DNA of 64,000 nt from Chryseobacterium sp. Tr-659 (GCF_011752975.1 NZ_VWWP01000006.1:124001-188000), one strand, 5' to 3'. Counted from the stretch's first letter, positions 9,503-19,125 are shown. Made by a program: numbers and translations. Notes: generated by a model from the sequence alone, not told the origin.

Positions 9503-9973
9503 ATGTCAAGAATTTATTTACAAACGCTTATTAATGCAGATATTCAAAATGTTTTTGATTTAGCCAGAGACATAGATCTGCACCAGAAATCAACTTCAAA
9601 AAGTAATGAAAGAGCTATTGCCGGACGTACATCCGGACTCATAGAACTGAATGAAACAGTAACCTGGCGGGCAAAACATCTGGGAGTATATCAAAATCTT
9701 ACTACAAAAATAATCAGTATGGAAAAACCGGTTCAGTTTACCGATGTGATGCAGAAAGGAGCCTTTACATCTATGAAGCATCAGCATATTTTTGAAATTG
9801 TAGAAGGGAAAACCATGATGACAGATATTTTTGAATTTGAATCTCCATTCGGAATCATAGGACAGATCTTTAACAGGGTTTTCCTCCGGAATTATCTCAG
9901 AAACTTTTTGCTGGAAAGGAATAAGTTAATCAAAACTATGGCAGAGTCAAGAACCCATTTAAAACTGGTATAA
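9503..9973 (+). CDS. SRPBCC (START-like) family protein
   Basis: The 156-residue protein fits the SRPBCC helix-grip fold. It opens with LQTLINADIQNVFDLARDI, the typical first strand and helices, continues with WRAKHLGVYQNLTTKI and FTDVMQKGAFTSMKHQHIF, and ends with a long C-terminal helix (RNYLRNFLLERNKLIKTM). Such proteins bind hydrophobic ligands. They are often encoded next to TIGR01777 epimerases, as here, so a shared ligand is plausible but not shown. It starts 30 bases after the DCC gene. Confidence 0.8.
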   Translation: MSRIYLQTLINADIQNVFDLARDIDLHQKSTSKSNERAIAGRTSGLIELNETVTWRAKHLGVYQNLTTKIISMEKPVQFTDVMQKGAFTSMKHQHIFEIVEGKTMMTDIFEFESPFGIIGQIFNRVFLRNYLRNFLLERNKLIKTMAESRTHLKLV

Positions 9974-10141
9974 CTCCAAAACAGAATGAAGCCTGTAGGA
10001 GTAATAAAAAGATTTTGAATGTCTGAATCATCAAAAACCTCTATCATTAAGGCGCTGCAATAAAAGTAAAAACAAAGACAAGCAAGGTTTGAAAATGAGA
10101 CCTGGAATTAATTAAATAAGAATCTTTAAAATATAAAAACA

Positions 10142-10438
10142 ATGACCGGTATGTTCCCAGATTTAGGATATGTAATCATGTTGCTCTTAGTTGGATCAAT
10201 AATACTTCCTATTCTTTTACTGATAACAATGAATATTTTTCTTCATAAATGGAAAGTGAGGAAAATATATATGGGAATTTTGAATTTCTCCTTTGTTATC
10301 CTGTTTTACTTTTTGCAAAGGGAAGTGAATACCAACAGGTCCGGACTGTTGATCCTTATTTTAGAAGCCGAAAACCTGATGGCAGTTGGGCTGCTGTTGT
10401 TTTTGACCTATAAAGTTTCTAGAATGAAAAATAATTAA
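10142..10438 (+). CDS. Small hypothetical membrane protein
   Basis: The 98-residue protein has three hydrophobic segments (about residues 7-32, 43-60 and 70-92) and no recognisable motif. A 168-base spacer without other genes separates it from the SRPBCC gene, and the epimerase follows 47 bases downstream. I cannot assign a function. Confidence 0.6.
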   Translation: MTGMFPDLGYVIMLLLVGSIILPILLLITMNIFLHKWKVRKIYMGILNFSFVILFYFLQREVNTNRSGLLILILEAENLMAVGLLLFLTYKVSRMKNN

Positions 10439-10485
10439 TTAAAATAGTAAAAACATTGTGACCTTAATTTTAAAATAATCAAATC

Positions 10486-11385
10486 ATGAAAATAATCATT
10501 GCCGGAGGTACCGGATTCCTGGGAGAAAACTTAGAAAAATACTTTACAGAAAAAGGAAATCAGGTATACATCCTTACCCGAAAACCAACACGTAAAAACG
10601 AGATCTATTGGGATGCAAAAACAATAGGTGAATGGAAAAATACTCTCGAACAGGCGGATGTTCTGATCAATCTTACAGGAAAATCTGTAGACTGCAGATA
10701 CCACGAGAAAAATAAACAGGAAATCTATTCTTCAAGAATTAACAGCACAAAAATATTACAGGAAGCCATAAACCAATGTTCAGATCAGCCAAAGATTTGG
10801 CTGAATGCCAGTTCTGCAACCATTTACGTTCACTCAGAGAAACAGTTAAATACCGAAGAAAATGGAACTATTGGAGATGATTTTTCAATGAATATATGCA
10901 AAAGCTGGGAAAAAGAATTTTTTAAAATCAATGACGGACAGATAAGAAAAGTTGCCCTCCGGACTTCCATCGTTTTAGGAAAAAGCGGAGGTGCCTTTCC
11001 AAAGCTGAAAATGATCACGAAATTAGGTTTAGGCGGCAGACAGGGAAGGGGAAATCAAATGGTAAGCTGGATCCATATTGAAGATTTCTGCAGAGCGGTA
11101 GAATATATTATCCGGAATGAAAATATTTCAGGAGTAATCAATGTAACAGCTCCTGTACCGGTATCCAATGAGACCATGATGAGAAAATTAAGAATACCGA
11201 TGAAAATTCCTTTTGGACTTAATGCTCCGGTCTGGCAGTTGGAAATTGCATCCGTATTTCTGGGAACAGAAACAGAATTACTCTTAAAAAGCCGAAATGT
11301 TTACCCCGAAAAACTGATGAAATCCGGATTTCAGTTTTCATACTTTGATATTGAAAAAGCTTTTCTCAATCTATTGGAATCCTAA
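10486..11385 (+). CDS. TIGR01777 family NAD(P)-dependent epimerase/oxidoreductase
   Basis: The 299-residue protein belongs to the extended SDR epimerase subfamily TIGR01777 (YfcH/SDR39U1-like). The dinucleotide-binding motif is GGTGFLGENL near residue 6. Next come the subfamily hallmark DVLINLTGKSVDCRY, then NASSATIY and LRTSIVLGKSGGAFPK. The MVSWIHIEDFCRAVEYI segment and the C-terminal region with a terminal NLL are typical of the DUF1731-containing end. The substrate of this family is unknown. It is the last gene of the same-strand run that starts with the GbsR-like regulator. Confidence 0.88.
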   Translation: MKIIIAGGTGFLGENLEKYFTEKGNQVYILTRKPTRKNEIYWDAKTIGEWKNTLEQADVLINLTGKSVDCRYHEKNKQEIYSSRINSTKILQEAINQCSDQPKIWLNASSATIYVHSEKQLNTEENGTIGDDFSMNICKSWEKEFFKINDGQIRKVALRTSIVLGKSGGAFPKLKMITKLGLGGRQGRGNQMVSWIHIEDFCRAVEYIIRNENISGVINVTAPVPVSNETMMRKLRIPMKIPFGLNAPVWQLEIASVFLGTETELLLKSRNVYPEKLMKSGFQFSYFDIEKAFLNLLES

Positions 11386-11434
11386 TGTTTGCGCATTTAC
11401 CGAATGATAATTAAATTAGCGGAAACTATTCCAT

Positions 11435-12880
11435 ATGCTCCTTAGATCAAATACGAAAACTCTCTTTCTTTCATCCGTGCTTTTCAGCTCCATGCTTTTT
11501 TCCCAGGCTCATAATGTTTCTGAAGGCTATCAGAAGCCTGCAGATCCGCTTGTTGTTCAGAATCTGGAAGAATGGCAGGATATGAAATTCGGTTTATTTA
11601 TGCATTGGGGAACGTACAGCCAATGGGGAATTGTTGAAAGCTGGAGCTTATGTCCGGAAGACGAATCATGGACTCAGAGAAAGCCCGAACACGGAAAATC
11701 TTATTACGAATATGTAAAAAACTACGAAAACCTTCAAACCACTTTCAATCCTGTAAAATTCAATCCGCAGAAATGGGCGGAAGCCGTAAAAAAAGCAGGA
11801 ATGAAATACGTTGTTTTCACTACCAAGCATCATGACGGTTTTGCTATGTTTGATACCCGGCAGTCAGACTATAAAATTACCTCTTCCAAAACCCCCTTTT
11901 CAAAAAATCCAAAAGCAGATGTCACAAAAGAGATTTTCAGTACATTTAGAAAAGAAGGTTTTAAAATAGGTGCTTATTTTTCAAAACCGGACTGGCATTC
12001 CGATGATTACTGGTGGTCTTATTTCCCGCCAAAAGACAGAAATGTCAACTATGATCCCAAGAAATATCCGGAAAGATGGGAAAGCTTTAAAAAGTTTACA
12101 TTTAACCAACTGAATGAAATCACTTCCCATTACGGAAAAATAGATATCCTTTGGCTGGATGGAGGCTGGGTACGTCCTTTTCATACCATAGATTCTAAAA
12201 TAGAGTGGCAGCGGACCATCAAAGTAGAACAGGATATTGATATGGATAAAGTGGGAGCTATGGCCCGTAAAAATCAACCGGGAATTATTATTGTAGATCG
12301 TACGGTTCCCGGAAAATGGGAAAATTATGTGACCCCTGAACAGGCGGTTCCGGAACATGCGCTTTCCATTCCGTGGGAAAGTTGTATCACCATGGGAAAC
12401 TCCTTTTCCTATGTTCTGAATGATAAATATAAATCCTCTCAAAAGATCATTGAAACCTTAGTTAAAATTATTTCGAGAGGCGGAAATTATCTGATGAATA
12501 TTGCACCAGGGCCGGAAGGCGATTATGATGCCATTGTATATGAAAGATTAAAGGAAATTTCTACCTGGATGGATAACAACGGGACTGCAGTTTTCGCGAC
12601 CAGAAGCATTGCTCCGTATCATGAAGGAAGTTTTTATTATACCCAAAGTAAAGACCATAAAACAGTGAATATATTCCATATTGATGAAAAATCGGAATAT
12701 CAAACACCTGAGAATCTTACGTTATCTATACCTGAAAACTTTAAGCCAAAATCTTTGAAAGTACTAGGTATTTCCTCCAAAGTACAATGGAAAAGAACAA
12801 CAGGGAATACAATTGAAATCAAATTACCTGAAGAAAGAAAAAATCTCAAATACGCAACAGTAATCCAAATAACACAATAA
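11435..12880 (+). CDS. Alpha-L-fucosidase, GH29
   Basis: The 481-residue secreted enzyme has a signal peptide ending near FSQA. GH29 hallmarks are present: MKFGLFMHWGTYSQWG at the start of the barrel, VVFTTKHHDGFAMFD, GAYFSKPDWH, and ILWLDGGW, where D242 is the expected catalytic nucleophile. A C-terminal beta domain follows from about residue 395. Family enzymes remove alpha-L-fucose from glycans by a retaining mechanism. The stop codon overlaps the start of the GH3 gene (TAATG), which indicates translational coupling and a joint role in degrading a fucosylated glycan, probably in the periplasm or outside the cell. Confidence 0.9.
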   Translation: MLLRSNTKTLFLSSVLFSSMLFSQAHNVSEGYQKPADPLVVQNLEEWQDMKFGLFMHWGTYSQWGIVESWSLCPEDESWTQRKPEHGKSYYEYVKNYENLQTTFNPVKFNPQKWAEAVKKAGMKYVVFTTKHHDGFAMFDTRQSDYKITSSKTPFSKNPKADVTKEIFSTFRKEGFKIGAYFSKPDWHSDDYWWSYFPPKDRNVNYDPKKYPERWESFKKFTFNQLNEITSHYGKIDILWLDGGWVRPFHTIDSKIEWQRTIKVEQDIDMDKVGAMARKNQPGIIIVDRTVPGKWENYVTPEQAVPEHALSIPWESCITMGNSFSYVLNDKYKSSQKIIETLVKIISRGGNYLMNIAPGPEGDYDAIVYERLKEISTWMDNNGTAVFATRSIAPYHEGSFYYTQSKDHKTVNIFHIDEKSEYQTPENLTLSIPENFKPKSLKVLGISSKVQWKRTTGNTIEIKLPEERKNLKYATVIQITQ

Positions 12881-15543
12881 TGAGATCACTTTGTGTTACA
12901 TTTACAAGCATTGTGTTATTGTTTAGTGCAGCATCCGTTTTTGCACAAAAACCATTGTACAAAGATCCGAAACAGCCTGTTGAAGCAAGAATCCAGGACC
13001 TCTTGAAAAGAATGACACCTGAAGAAAAATTCTGGCAATGCTTTATGATTCCCGGGGACTTGGATCATGTTCCTAAAGGGCAATATTTTCACGGGATTTT
13101 CGGATTACAGGTGAGCGCAGGAAACCAGGGCGGAGGAGCTGCAGGACAGCTGCTGCAATACAATGCCAATGAAAGTGCGGAGAAATTGGCTGAAAAAATC
13201 AATGCTATTCAAAAGTATTTCGTGGAAGAATCAAGGCTGGGAATCCCAATTATTCCTTTTGATGAAGCTTTACACGGATTAATGCGCGAGGGAGCAACGG
13301 CTTTTCCGCAGGCAATTGGCCTGGCTGCCACTTTCAACCCTGAATTAATGAGTAATGTTTCTACGGCTATTGCAAAAGAAACTAAATTAAGAGGAATCCG
13401 TCAGGTTCTTACTCCGGTAGTGAATCTTGCCAGCGATGTAAGATGGGGAAGGACTGAGGAAACTTATGGAGAAGACCCTTTTCTGACTTCTGTAATGGGA
13501 GTTCATTTCGTTACATCATTTGAAAACCAGGGAATTATTACTACTCCCAAACACTTTTTAGCCAATGTAGGAGATGGAGGAAGAGATTCATATCCGATTC
13601 ACTGGAGTAAAAGATATTTGGAAGAAACTCATCTTATGCCTTTTTATAATGCTTTTACGAAAGGAAAAAGCAGATCAGTGATGACATCCTATAATTCACT
13701 CGATGGCAGACCTGCTACAGCCAATTACTGGTTGTTAACAGAGAAATTAAAGGAAGACTGGAATTTCAAAGGATTTGTTATTAGTGATGCAAGTGCTGTA
13801 GGCGGCGCCAATGTTCTGCACTTTACAGCAAAAGATTATGATGATGCTTCTGCACAAGCTATAAATGCAGGACTTGATGTGATTTTTCAGACAGAATACC
13901 AGCATTATAAACTATTCATTCCTCCATTTTTAGATGGAAGAATATCGCAAAAAAGAATTGATGATGCCGTTTCAAGAGTTTTGAGAGCTAAGTTTGAACT
14001 TGGATTATTTGAAAAACCTTACGTTTCATCTCAGGAAATTAAAGAATTAAAGAAAATTAATCATAAATCCGTTGCAGAAAAAGCTGCCACGGAATCTTTT
14101 GTCCTACTTCAGAATAATAACAGAACACTGCCGGTTCCTGAAAATGTAAAAAATATTTTGGTGGTGGGAACAGATGCCGCTGATGCAAGATTAGGAGGGT
14201 ATTCAGGACCGGGGAATAAAAAAATAAATATTGTTGAAGGACTTAAAAATTATACCAAAAATAAAGGAATTGAAATCATATATTCAAAAGGAATTGACTG
14301 GAATGTAAAAGATTTTACCACAATTTCCAATCAATATCTATCTTTTGAAAATAAAAAAGGACTCAAAGGAATCTATTTTTCCAATACAACTTTAAAAGGA
14401 AATCCTGCTTTTGAAAAACAAGATGAGCAGCTGAACTTCAAATGGACTCTCTATTCACCTGATCCGGAAAAACTTCAGCCAGATCATTACAGTATCCGTT
14501 GGACAGGGAAACTGGAAGCACCCGATTCCGGAAAATATCAATTGGGATTGCGTGGAAATGACGGTTTCAGATTGTATGTGGACGGAAAATTGGTCATTGA
14601 TCAATGGGAAAAGTTGAGTTACTCTACAAAAACAACGAATATTGATTTTGTTAAAGGAAAAAAATATGACATTACCGTTGAGTTTCATGAAAACCGGGGT
14701 GAAGCCAACATTGAGCTGATCTGGAATTATGGGCTTCCTCATTATCAAAAAGATTTTAATGAAGCTTCGGATCTGGCTCAGAAAGCAGATTATATCATTG
14801 TGGCCGCCGGAATTCATGAAGGCGAGTTTCAGGATCGCGCATCGTTAGGCTTACCAGGAAATCAGGAAAGGTTTATTCATGAAATTTCAAAATTAAATAA
14901 ACCTGTAACTGTAATCCTGGTGGGAGGATCAGCCATAAAAATCACTGACTGGAAAGATAAAGTGGGTGCTATTTTAGACGTTTGGTATCCTGGAGAAGAA
15001 GGAGGAAGCGCCGTGGCAAAAGTTCTTTTTGGGGCCGAAAGTCCCTCAGGAAAGTTACCCATTACCTTTCCCATAGAAGAAGGGCAGCTGCCTCTGAGCT
15101 ACAATCATCATCCTACCGGAAGAGGAAATGACTATTATGACCTGAGTGGTGAGCCATTGTATCCGTTTGGTTTCGGATTAAGTTATACCACTTTTGAAAT
15201 CTCAGATTTGGAATTGAACAAAACTCATTACTCAGAAAATGATACCATTATAGCTAAGGTAAATGTAAAAAATACAGGTTTAAAAGAAGGTAGCGAAGTC
15301 GTTCAGCTCTATGTGAAAGACTTATTGGCTGCTGTTTCAAGACCTGTTATCGAACTGAAAGGTTTTCAGAAAATAAAATTGCAGCCTGGAGAATCAAAAT
15401 CTATTACCATTGAAGTTCCCGTAAAGCAATTACAGTTTCCGGATGAAAATATGAAATGGAATGTTGAAAAAGGGACTTACAGAATTATGATAGGTAATTC
15501 CTCGAAGAATTTGTCCTTAAAACAAAATATTGAAATCCTATAG
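12880..15543 (+). CDS. Beta-glucosidase-like glycoside hydrolase, GH3, with PA14 insert
   Basis: The 887-residue secreted enzyme has a signal peptide ending SVFAQ. The GH3 N-terminal barrel includes RWGRTEETYGEDP and TPKHFLANVGDGGRD (substrate-binding residues). GFVISDASAV contains D303, the expected catalytic nucleophile. The C-terminal GH3 domain (AATESFVLLQNNN onward) is interrupted at about residues 496-617 by a PA14 domain (GLKGIYFSN to IELIWNYG), which often shapes substrate specificity. A fibronectin type III-like domain closes the protein. The start codon overlaps the stop of the fucosidase gene. The substrate could be a beta-glucoside, beta-xyloside or other; GH3 is too broad to decide. 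Confidence 0.9.
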   Translation: MRSLCVTFTSIVLLFSAASVFAQKPLYKDPKQPVEARIQDLLKRMTPEEKFWQCFMIPGDLDHVPKGQYFHGIFGLQVSAGNQGGGAAGQLLQYNANESAEKLAEKINAIQKYFVEESRLGIPIIPFDEALHGLMREGATAFPQAIGLAATFNPELMSNVSTAIAKETKLRGIRQVLTPVVNLASDVRWGRTEETYGEDPFLTSVMGVHFVTSFENQGIITTPKHFLANVGDGGRDSYPIHWSKRYLEETHLMPFYNAFTKGKSRSVMTSYNSLDGRPATANYWLLTEKLKEDWNFKGFVISDASAVGGANVLHFTAKDYDDASAQAINAGLDVIFQTEYQHYKLFIPPFLDGRISQKRIDDAVSRVLRAKFELGLFEKPYVSSQEIKELKKINHKSVAEKAATESFVLLQNNNRTLPVPENVKNILVVGTDAADARLGGYSGPGNKKINIVEGLKNYTKNKGIEIIYSKGIDWNVKDFTTISNQYLSFENKKGLKGIYFSNTTLKGNPAFEKQDEQLNFKWTLYSPDPEKLQPDHYSIRWTGKLEAPDSGKYQLGLRGNDGFRLYVDGKLVIDQWEKLSYSTKTTNIDFVKGKKYDITVEFHENRGEANIELIWNYGLPHYQKDFNEASDLAQKADYIIVAAGIHEGEFQDRASLGLPGNQERFIHEISKLNKPVTVILVGGSAIKITDWKDKVGAILDVWYPGEEGGSAVAKVLFGAESPSGKLPITFPIEEGQLPLSYNHHPTGRGNDYYDLSGEPLYPFGFGLSYTTFEISDLELNKTHYSENDTIIAKVNVKNTGLKEGSEVVQLYVKDLLAAVSRPVIELKGFQKIKLQPGESKSITIEVPVKQLQFPDENMKWNVEKGTYRIMIGNSSKNLSLKQNIEIL

Positions 15544-15548
15544 ACATT

Positions 15549-15572
15549 AAAAAAGAGCAGAAATACATCTGC
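15549..15572 (-). terminator. Terminator of the minus-strand secreted protein gene
   Basis: On the minus strand GCAGA (15572-15568 side) pairs with TCTGC and is followed by TCTTTTTT. It lies between convergent genes and points away from the gene ending at 15606. It may also affect the plus-strand GH3 transcript. Confidence 0.55.
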
Positions 15573-15605
15573 CCTCCTGTAAACAAAATATAATTTTAAT
15601 CTTTT

Positions 15606-16487
15606 TTAATATTTTCTGGCCAGTAAGACATTCAATAGGAAAGTACCTGTCCAGTTACTGTTATTGGCCCCGTTATTTCCAACGAAGTCAACACGGGCAA
15701 CGGATACGGTAAGTCTGGTTCTTCCTGCGGTACCATTATTAGCAAGACTTACAAACGATGCGGTAAATACATCCGGAAAACTTGAATTGTTCCCAGCAGT
15801 AAGAATCGGATACATATTGGTTACATTAAAAGGGGCTCCCTGGTATTCATATACGATCGTCATTCTGCTGGCATTTGAATAACCTGCAAAATGAGCATTA
15901 TCAACAGAGGTCTTACTGATGACCCACCATCTGTCGGTTGCAGTTCCCGTATCATAGGATGCATTACCATGATTAGTCCAGTCTGCAATAGCTGTGGTTC
16001 CAAGTGCATGCGGAGGAATGGAAAGCTGTGTACCATAGATTTCCACATTACTAGGTTTTGGAAGAACAGTAAAAGACAGATCCCATGTTCCCCCGGTGGT
16101 ATTGCTGTTATTAACAACCTCGGCATAGGCTCCTGTAGGAATGACAAACGATGAAACCGGCGTATTGTCTATTCTGAGCGTATTACCACTTGATGCCTGA
16201 AGGGTAATCCCGGCCGGAGATATGTTTTTGATCTTATAAATTCTTCCGGTATAGCTGGATGTTCCGGTTCCAATGACTGGAAGGGTAAATGTCGCATCGG
16301 CAGTTCCATTATACGTTATGTAATGATCGGTTGGCAATATTGTGTAAGAGGTGGCAGTAATTTGGGTATAGCCCGCTCTTAGAGAACCATTTATCGCTAA
16401 AGTACTGTTAGGGGTGGTAGTATTAATACCTACCTGTGCTGATAGGGATGCAGCCCCAAATAAGAAGATCAAAATGTATTTTTTCAT
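15606..16487 (-). CDS. Secreted hypothetical surface protein
   Basis: I place the start at the ATG at 16487, not at the upstream in-frame ATG at 16511, because MKKYILIFLFGAASLSAQ then forms a clean signal peptide. The mature part begins VGINTTTPNSTLAINGSL, an opening common among secreted flavobacterial proteins that resemble tail-fibre tips. It is followed by a beta-rich body with many Thr, Asn and Gly residues. No enzymatic motif is visible. It is monocistronic, facing the GH3 gene. It may be a surface or adhesin-like protein, which is inference from composition. Confidence 0.75.
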   Translation of the reverse strand: MKKYILIFLFGAASLSAQVGINTTTPNSTLAINGSLRAGYTQITATSYTILPTDHYITYNGTADATFTLPVIGTGTSSYTGRIYKIKNISPAGITLQASSGNTLRIDNTPVSSFVIPTGAYAEVVNNSNTTGGTWDLSFTVLPKPSNVEIYGTQLSIPPHALGTTAIADWTNHGNASYDTGTATDRWWVISKTSVDNAHFAGYSNASRMTIVYEYQGAPFNVTNMYPILTAGNNSSFPDVFTASFVSLANNGTAGRTRLTVSVARVDFVGNNGANNSNWTGTFLLNVLLARKY

Positions 16488-16610
16488 ATCTATAAAGTTG
16501 GATGTTAACAAAATTATGAAAAAATACTATAAATATCACTCTGTATTGAATAATTTAATATTCATTATTGATCTTAATTTAGGCAATATAATATGCGGGG
16601 TTTGAAAAGA

Positions 16611-16997
16611 TTAAACCAATCTGCAAGGAACTTCCAGGTCTTCTGTAAGATAATAGCTGCAGCATAAGCGGTGGTAGCCATCTGCAATGATCAGATCATT
16701 TTGTCCACGTACCAGTAATATAGGGGAAAGCTTTTTATTCTTTTCTACTTTCTTCAGGTTTTCTTTTACGTGGATATTGGTTTCGGGAAGAAGAGCAAGC
16801 CTGCTGGCTCTTAAAATATCCTTGGACTTTTTATTTATGGTTGGAGCTTTCTTTAGTTTTTGTACCAGTTTTTGAGCTTCATCCGGTTCAAAAAGAAGCT
16901 CAAGATAATCCTGTGCAGCAGGGAAATCATGATCTTCCGGTTCTTTCATCCAGATATTGTCTTTAGTTAAATTGTTTTTCTTTGCAGATGTTTTCAT
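16611..16997 (-). CDS. ParB/sulfiredoxin-like domain protein
   Basis: The 128-residue protein is rich in Lys and Glu and ends with LSPILLVRGQNDLIIADGYHRLCCSYYL. The ADGYHR motif resembles the phosphate-binding G-x-H-R turn of the ParB/Srx fold. The N-terminal half looks helical and has no known domain. It lacks a helix-turn-helix partner, so it is not a chromosome-partitioning ParB. A nucleotide-binding or small-molecule role is possible. It stands alone on the minus strand. Confidence 0.7.
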   Translation of the reverse strand: MKTSAKKNNLTKDNIWMKEPEDHDFPAAQDYLELLFEPDEAQKLVQKLKKAPTINKKSKDILRASRLALLPETNIHVKENLKKVEKNKKLSPILLVRGQNDLIIADGYHRLCCSYYLTEDLEVPCRLV

Positions 16998-17245
16998 AGT
17001 CTTTATTTAAAAGTATAAATAAATGTATGAAAAATACTTCATAATCAGGACTATAATTAGATTCATAATGAAACAACAGATTGTACACTCGGCTGCAAAA
17101 ATTACTACTTGTACCAACGGTTTGCTATTCGTGTTTTGCTTTTAGTTCCATAAATTGGTATGATATGTGTAATGTTTATGGTGAACCGGAATGAATTTAA
17201 TGTAATGACAGGCATTAATCAACATCATTCAAAAATATAAACATC

Positions 17246-17509
17246 ATGAAAAAGTTATTAATTTCAACAGTAGTGTTATTAGGTTTATCAATGAATGTTT
17301 CAGCCCAGAAGCATCCGCCAGTACCTCCACATCCTTCAAAAAGTGAATTGGTGAATATTAAAATGCAAGAGCTTACCAAAAAATACAATACTGAAAAAAA
17401 ACTGATTCTTAATCACCCTCTTGCCACCAAGCAGATGAAGAGAGATCAGATGAAAGCCTTAAATCAAAGATATGCGGCTGAAAAACGATTACTTAGAGAG
17501 GCAAAATAA
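17246..17509 (+). CDS. Small secreted hypothetical protein
   Basis: The 87-residue precursor has a clear signal peptide (ISTVVLLGLSMNVSAQ). The mature part starts with a Pro/His-rich segment (KHPPVPPHPSKSEL) and then forms a highly charged amphipathic helix with many Lys, Gln and Glu residues. No family is recognised. It stands alone with a terminator at 17599-17627, so it is probably its own transcription unit. Confidence 0.65.
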   Translation: MKKLLISTVVLLGLSMNVSAQKHPPVPPHPSKSELVNIKMQELTKKYNTEKKLILNHPLATKQMKRDQMKALNQRYAAEKRLLREAK

Positions 17510-17598
17510 TGCAGTTTTTTTGCCGTTATTAAAATGGAAACAATCGTTTTTTATATTTTGATTTTTGATAAATTTTCAATGTAACATATGATTTATTG

Positions 17599-17627
17599 AA
17601 AGAGGGCACGTTTTGTGTCCTCTTTTT
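17599..17627 (+). terminator. Rho-independent terminator
   Basis: The arms AAAGAGGGCAC and GTGTCCTCTTT pair with one G-U around a TTTT-containing loop and are followed by TTC. It lies 90 bases after the small secreted protein gene and before lpdA. Confidence 0.7.
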
Positions 17628-17675
17628 CATGTAAAATTAAATCAAAATAACGTTATTAATGCATTTTGAGATCAA

Positions 17676-17707
17676 TTGACAGAAACATGATACATCCAAT
17701 ATTTTTC
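17676..17707 (+). promoter_or_regulatory. Probable lpdA promoter
   Basis: TTG at 17676-17678 lies 21 bases before TATTTTTC at 17700-17707, one mismatch from TAnnTTTG. The transcript would begin about 20-25 bases before the ATG at 17737. Confidence 0.4.
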
Positions 17708-17736
17708 CTTAAATTCGCATAAAAATTTTTAAAGTA

Positions 17737-19125
17737 ATGAATTACGATATTATTGTCATTGGAAGTGGTCCTGGTGGATATGTTACTGCGATCAGAGCAG
17801 CACAATTGGGTTTCAAAACCGCAATTATCGAAAAAGAAAACTTAGGAGGAATCTGCCTTAACTGGGGATGTATTCCAACTAAAGCTTTATTGAAATCTGC
17901 TCAGGTTTTTCATTATATCAACCATGCTGAAGATTATGGTCTGAATAAAGTGGAGGCTAGCTTTGAATTTCCTAATGTAATTCAGAGAAGCCGTGGTGTT
18001 GCCAGCAAAATGAGCAAAGGAATCGAGTTCTTAATGAAAAAGAATAAGATTGACGTAATTCTTGGTACTGCAACAGTACAGAAAGGTAAAAAAGTTTCTG
18101 TTACAGATAAAGACGGTAAAGTAACTGAATATTCAGCTAACCACATCATTATTGCTACAGGAGCTCGTTCAAGAGAATTACCGAACTTGCCGCAGGATGG
18201 TAAAAAAGTAATCGGATACAGACAGGCATTATCTCTTCCGGAACAGCCAAAATCTATGATTGTTGTAGGTTCAGGTGCTATCGGAGTAGAATTTGCTGAT
18301 TTCTATAACACAATGGGAACAAAAGTAACTGTTGTTGAATTCATGCCAAACATCGTACCTGTAGAAGATGAGGAAATCTCTAAACACTTAGAGAAGTCTC
18401 TTAAAAAGACAGGAATCGAAATCATGACAAACGCTTCAGTAGAAAGTGTTGATACAAGCGGTGAAGGAGTAAAAGCTACTGTAAAAACAGCTAACGGAAA
18501 CATTACTCTTGAAGCTGATATCTTATTATCTGCGGTAGGTATTGCTGCTAACATCGAAAACATCGGTTTAGAAGAAGTAGGAATCCAGACGGATAAAGGA
18601 AGAGTATTAGTAAACGAATGGTATGAAACTTCAGTACCTGGTTACTATGCTATCGGAGATATCATTCCAACTCAGGCATTGGCTCACGTTGCTTCTGCAG
18701 AAGGTATTACTTGTGTTGAGAAGATCAAAGGAATGCATGTTGAAAAAATCGACTATGGCAATATCCCTGGATGTACTTACTGTCACCCGGAAGTTGCATC
18801 AGTAGGTCTTACTGAGAAGCAGGCTAAAGAAAAAGGATACGAAATCAAAGTAGGTAAATTCCCTCTTTCTGCAAGTGGTAAAGCTACTGCAAACGGAAAC
18901 ACAGACGGATTCATCAAAGTTATTTTCGATGCTAAATACGGTGAGTGGTTAGGATGCCACATGATTGGAGAAGGTGTAACAGATATGGTTGCTGAAGCTG
19001 TTGTGGCAAGAAAACTTGAAACTACAGGTCACGAGATCATTAAATCTATTCACCCGCACCCAACAGTTTCTGAAGCTATTATGGAAGCTGCTGCTGCTGC
19101 TTATGGTGAAGTGATTCACATTTAA
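17737..19125 (+). CDS. lpdA: Dihydrolipoyl dehydrogenase (E3)
   Basis: The 462-residue flavoprotein oxidises dihydrolipoamide in 2-oxoacid dehydrogenase complexes and the glycine cleavage system, passing electrons through FAD to NAD+. The FAD-binding motif is GSGPGGYVTAIRAA. The redox-active disulfide is C40-LNWG-C45. The NAD-binding motif is VVGSGAIGVEFADF. GYYAIGDI is the second FAD motif. The C-terminal HPHPTVSEA holds the catalytic His (H441) and Glu of the dimer interface. The length is normal. No E1 or E2 genes are adjacent, so it probably serves several complexes. Strong tandem terminators follow. Confidence 0.95.
   Translation: MNYDIIVIGSGPGGYVTAIRAAQLGFKTAIIEKENLGGICLNWGCIPTKALLKSAQVFHYINHAEDYGLNKVEASFEFPNVIQRSRGVASKMSKGIEFLMKKNKIDVILGTATVQKGKKVSVTDKDGKVTEYSANHIIIATGARSRELPNLPQDGKKVIGYRQALSLPEQPKSMIVVGSGAIGVEFADFYNTMGTKVTVVEFMPNIVPVEDEEISKHLEKSLKKTGIEIMTNASVESVDTSGEGVKATVKTANGNITLEADILLSAVGIAANIENIGLEEVGIQTDKGRVLVNEWYETSVPGYYAIGDIIPTQALAHVASAEGITCVEKIKGMHVEKIDYGNIPGCTYCHPEVASVGLTEKQAKEKGYEIKVGKFPLSASGKATANGNTDGFIKVIFDAKYGEWLGCHMIGEGVTDMVAEAVVARKLETTGHEIIKSIHPHPTVSEAIMEAAAAAYGEVIHI

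Noticed and set aside
16488..16511. Eight-residue N-terminal extension of the secreted protein gene at 15606
   Set aside because: Starting at 16487 gives a standard signal peptide; the extension would place polar residues before it.
16611..16997. Chromosome partitioning protein ParB
   Set aside because: Only the short G-x-H-R-like turn is shared; there is no helix-turn-helix and no parA gene nearby.
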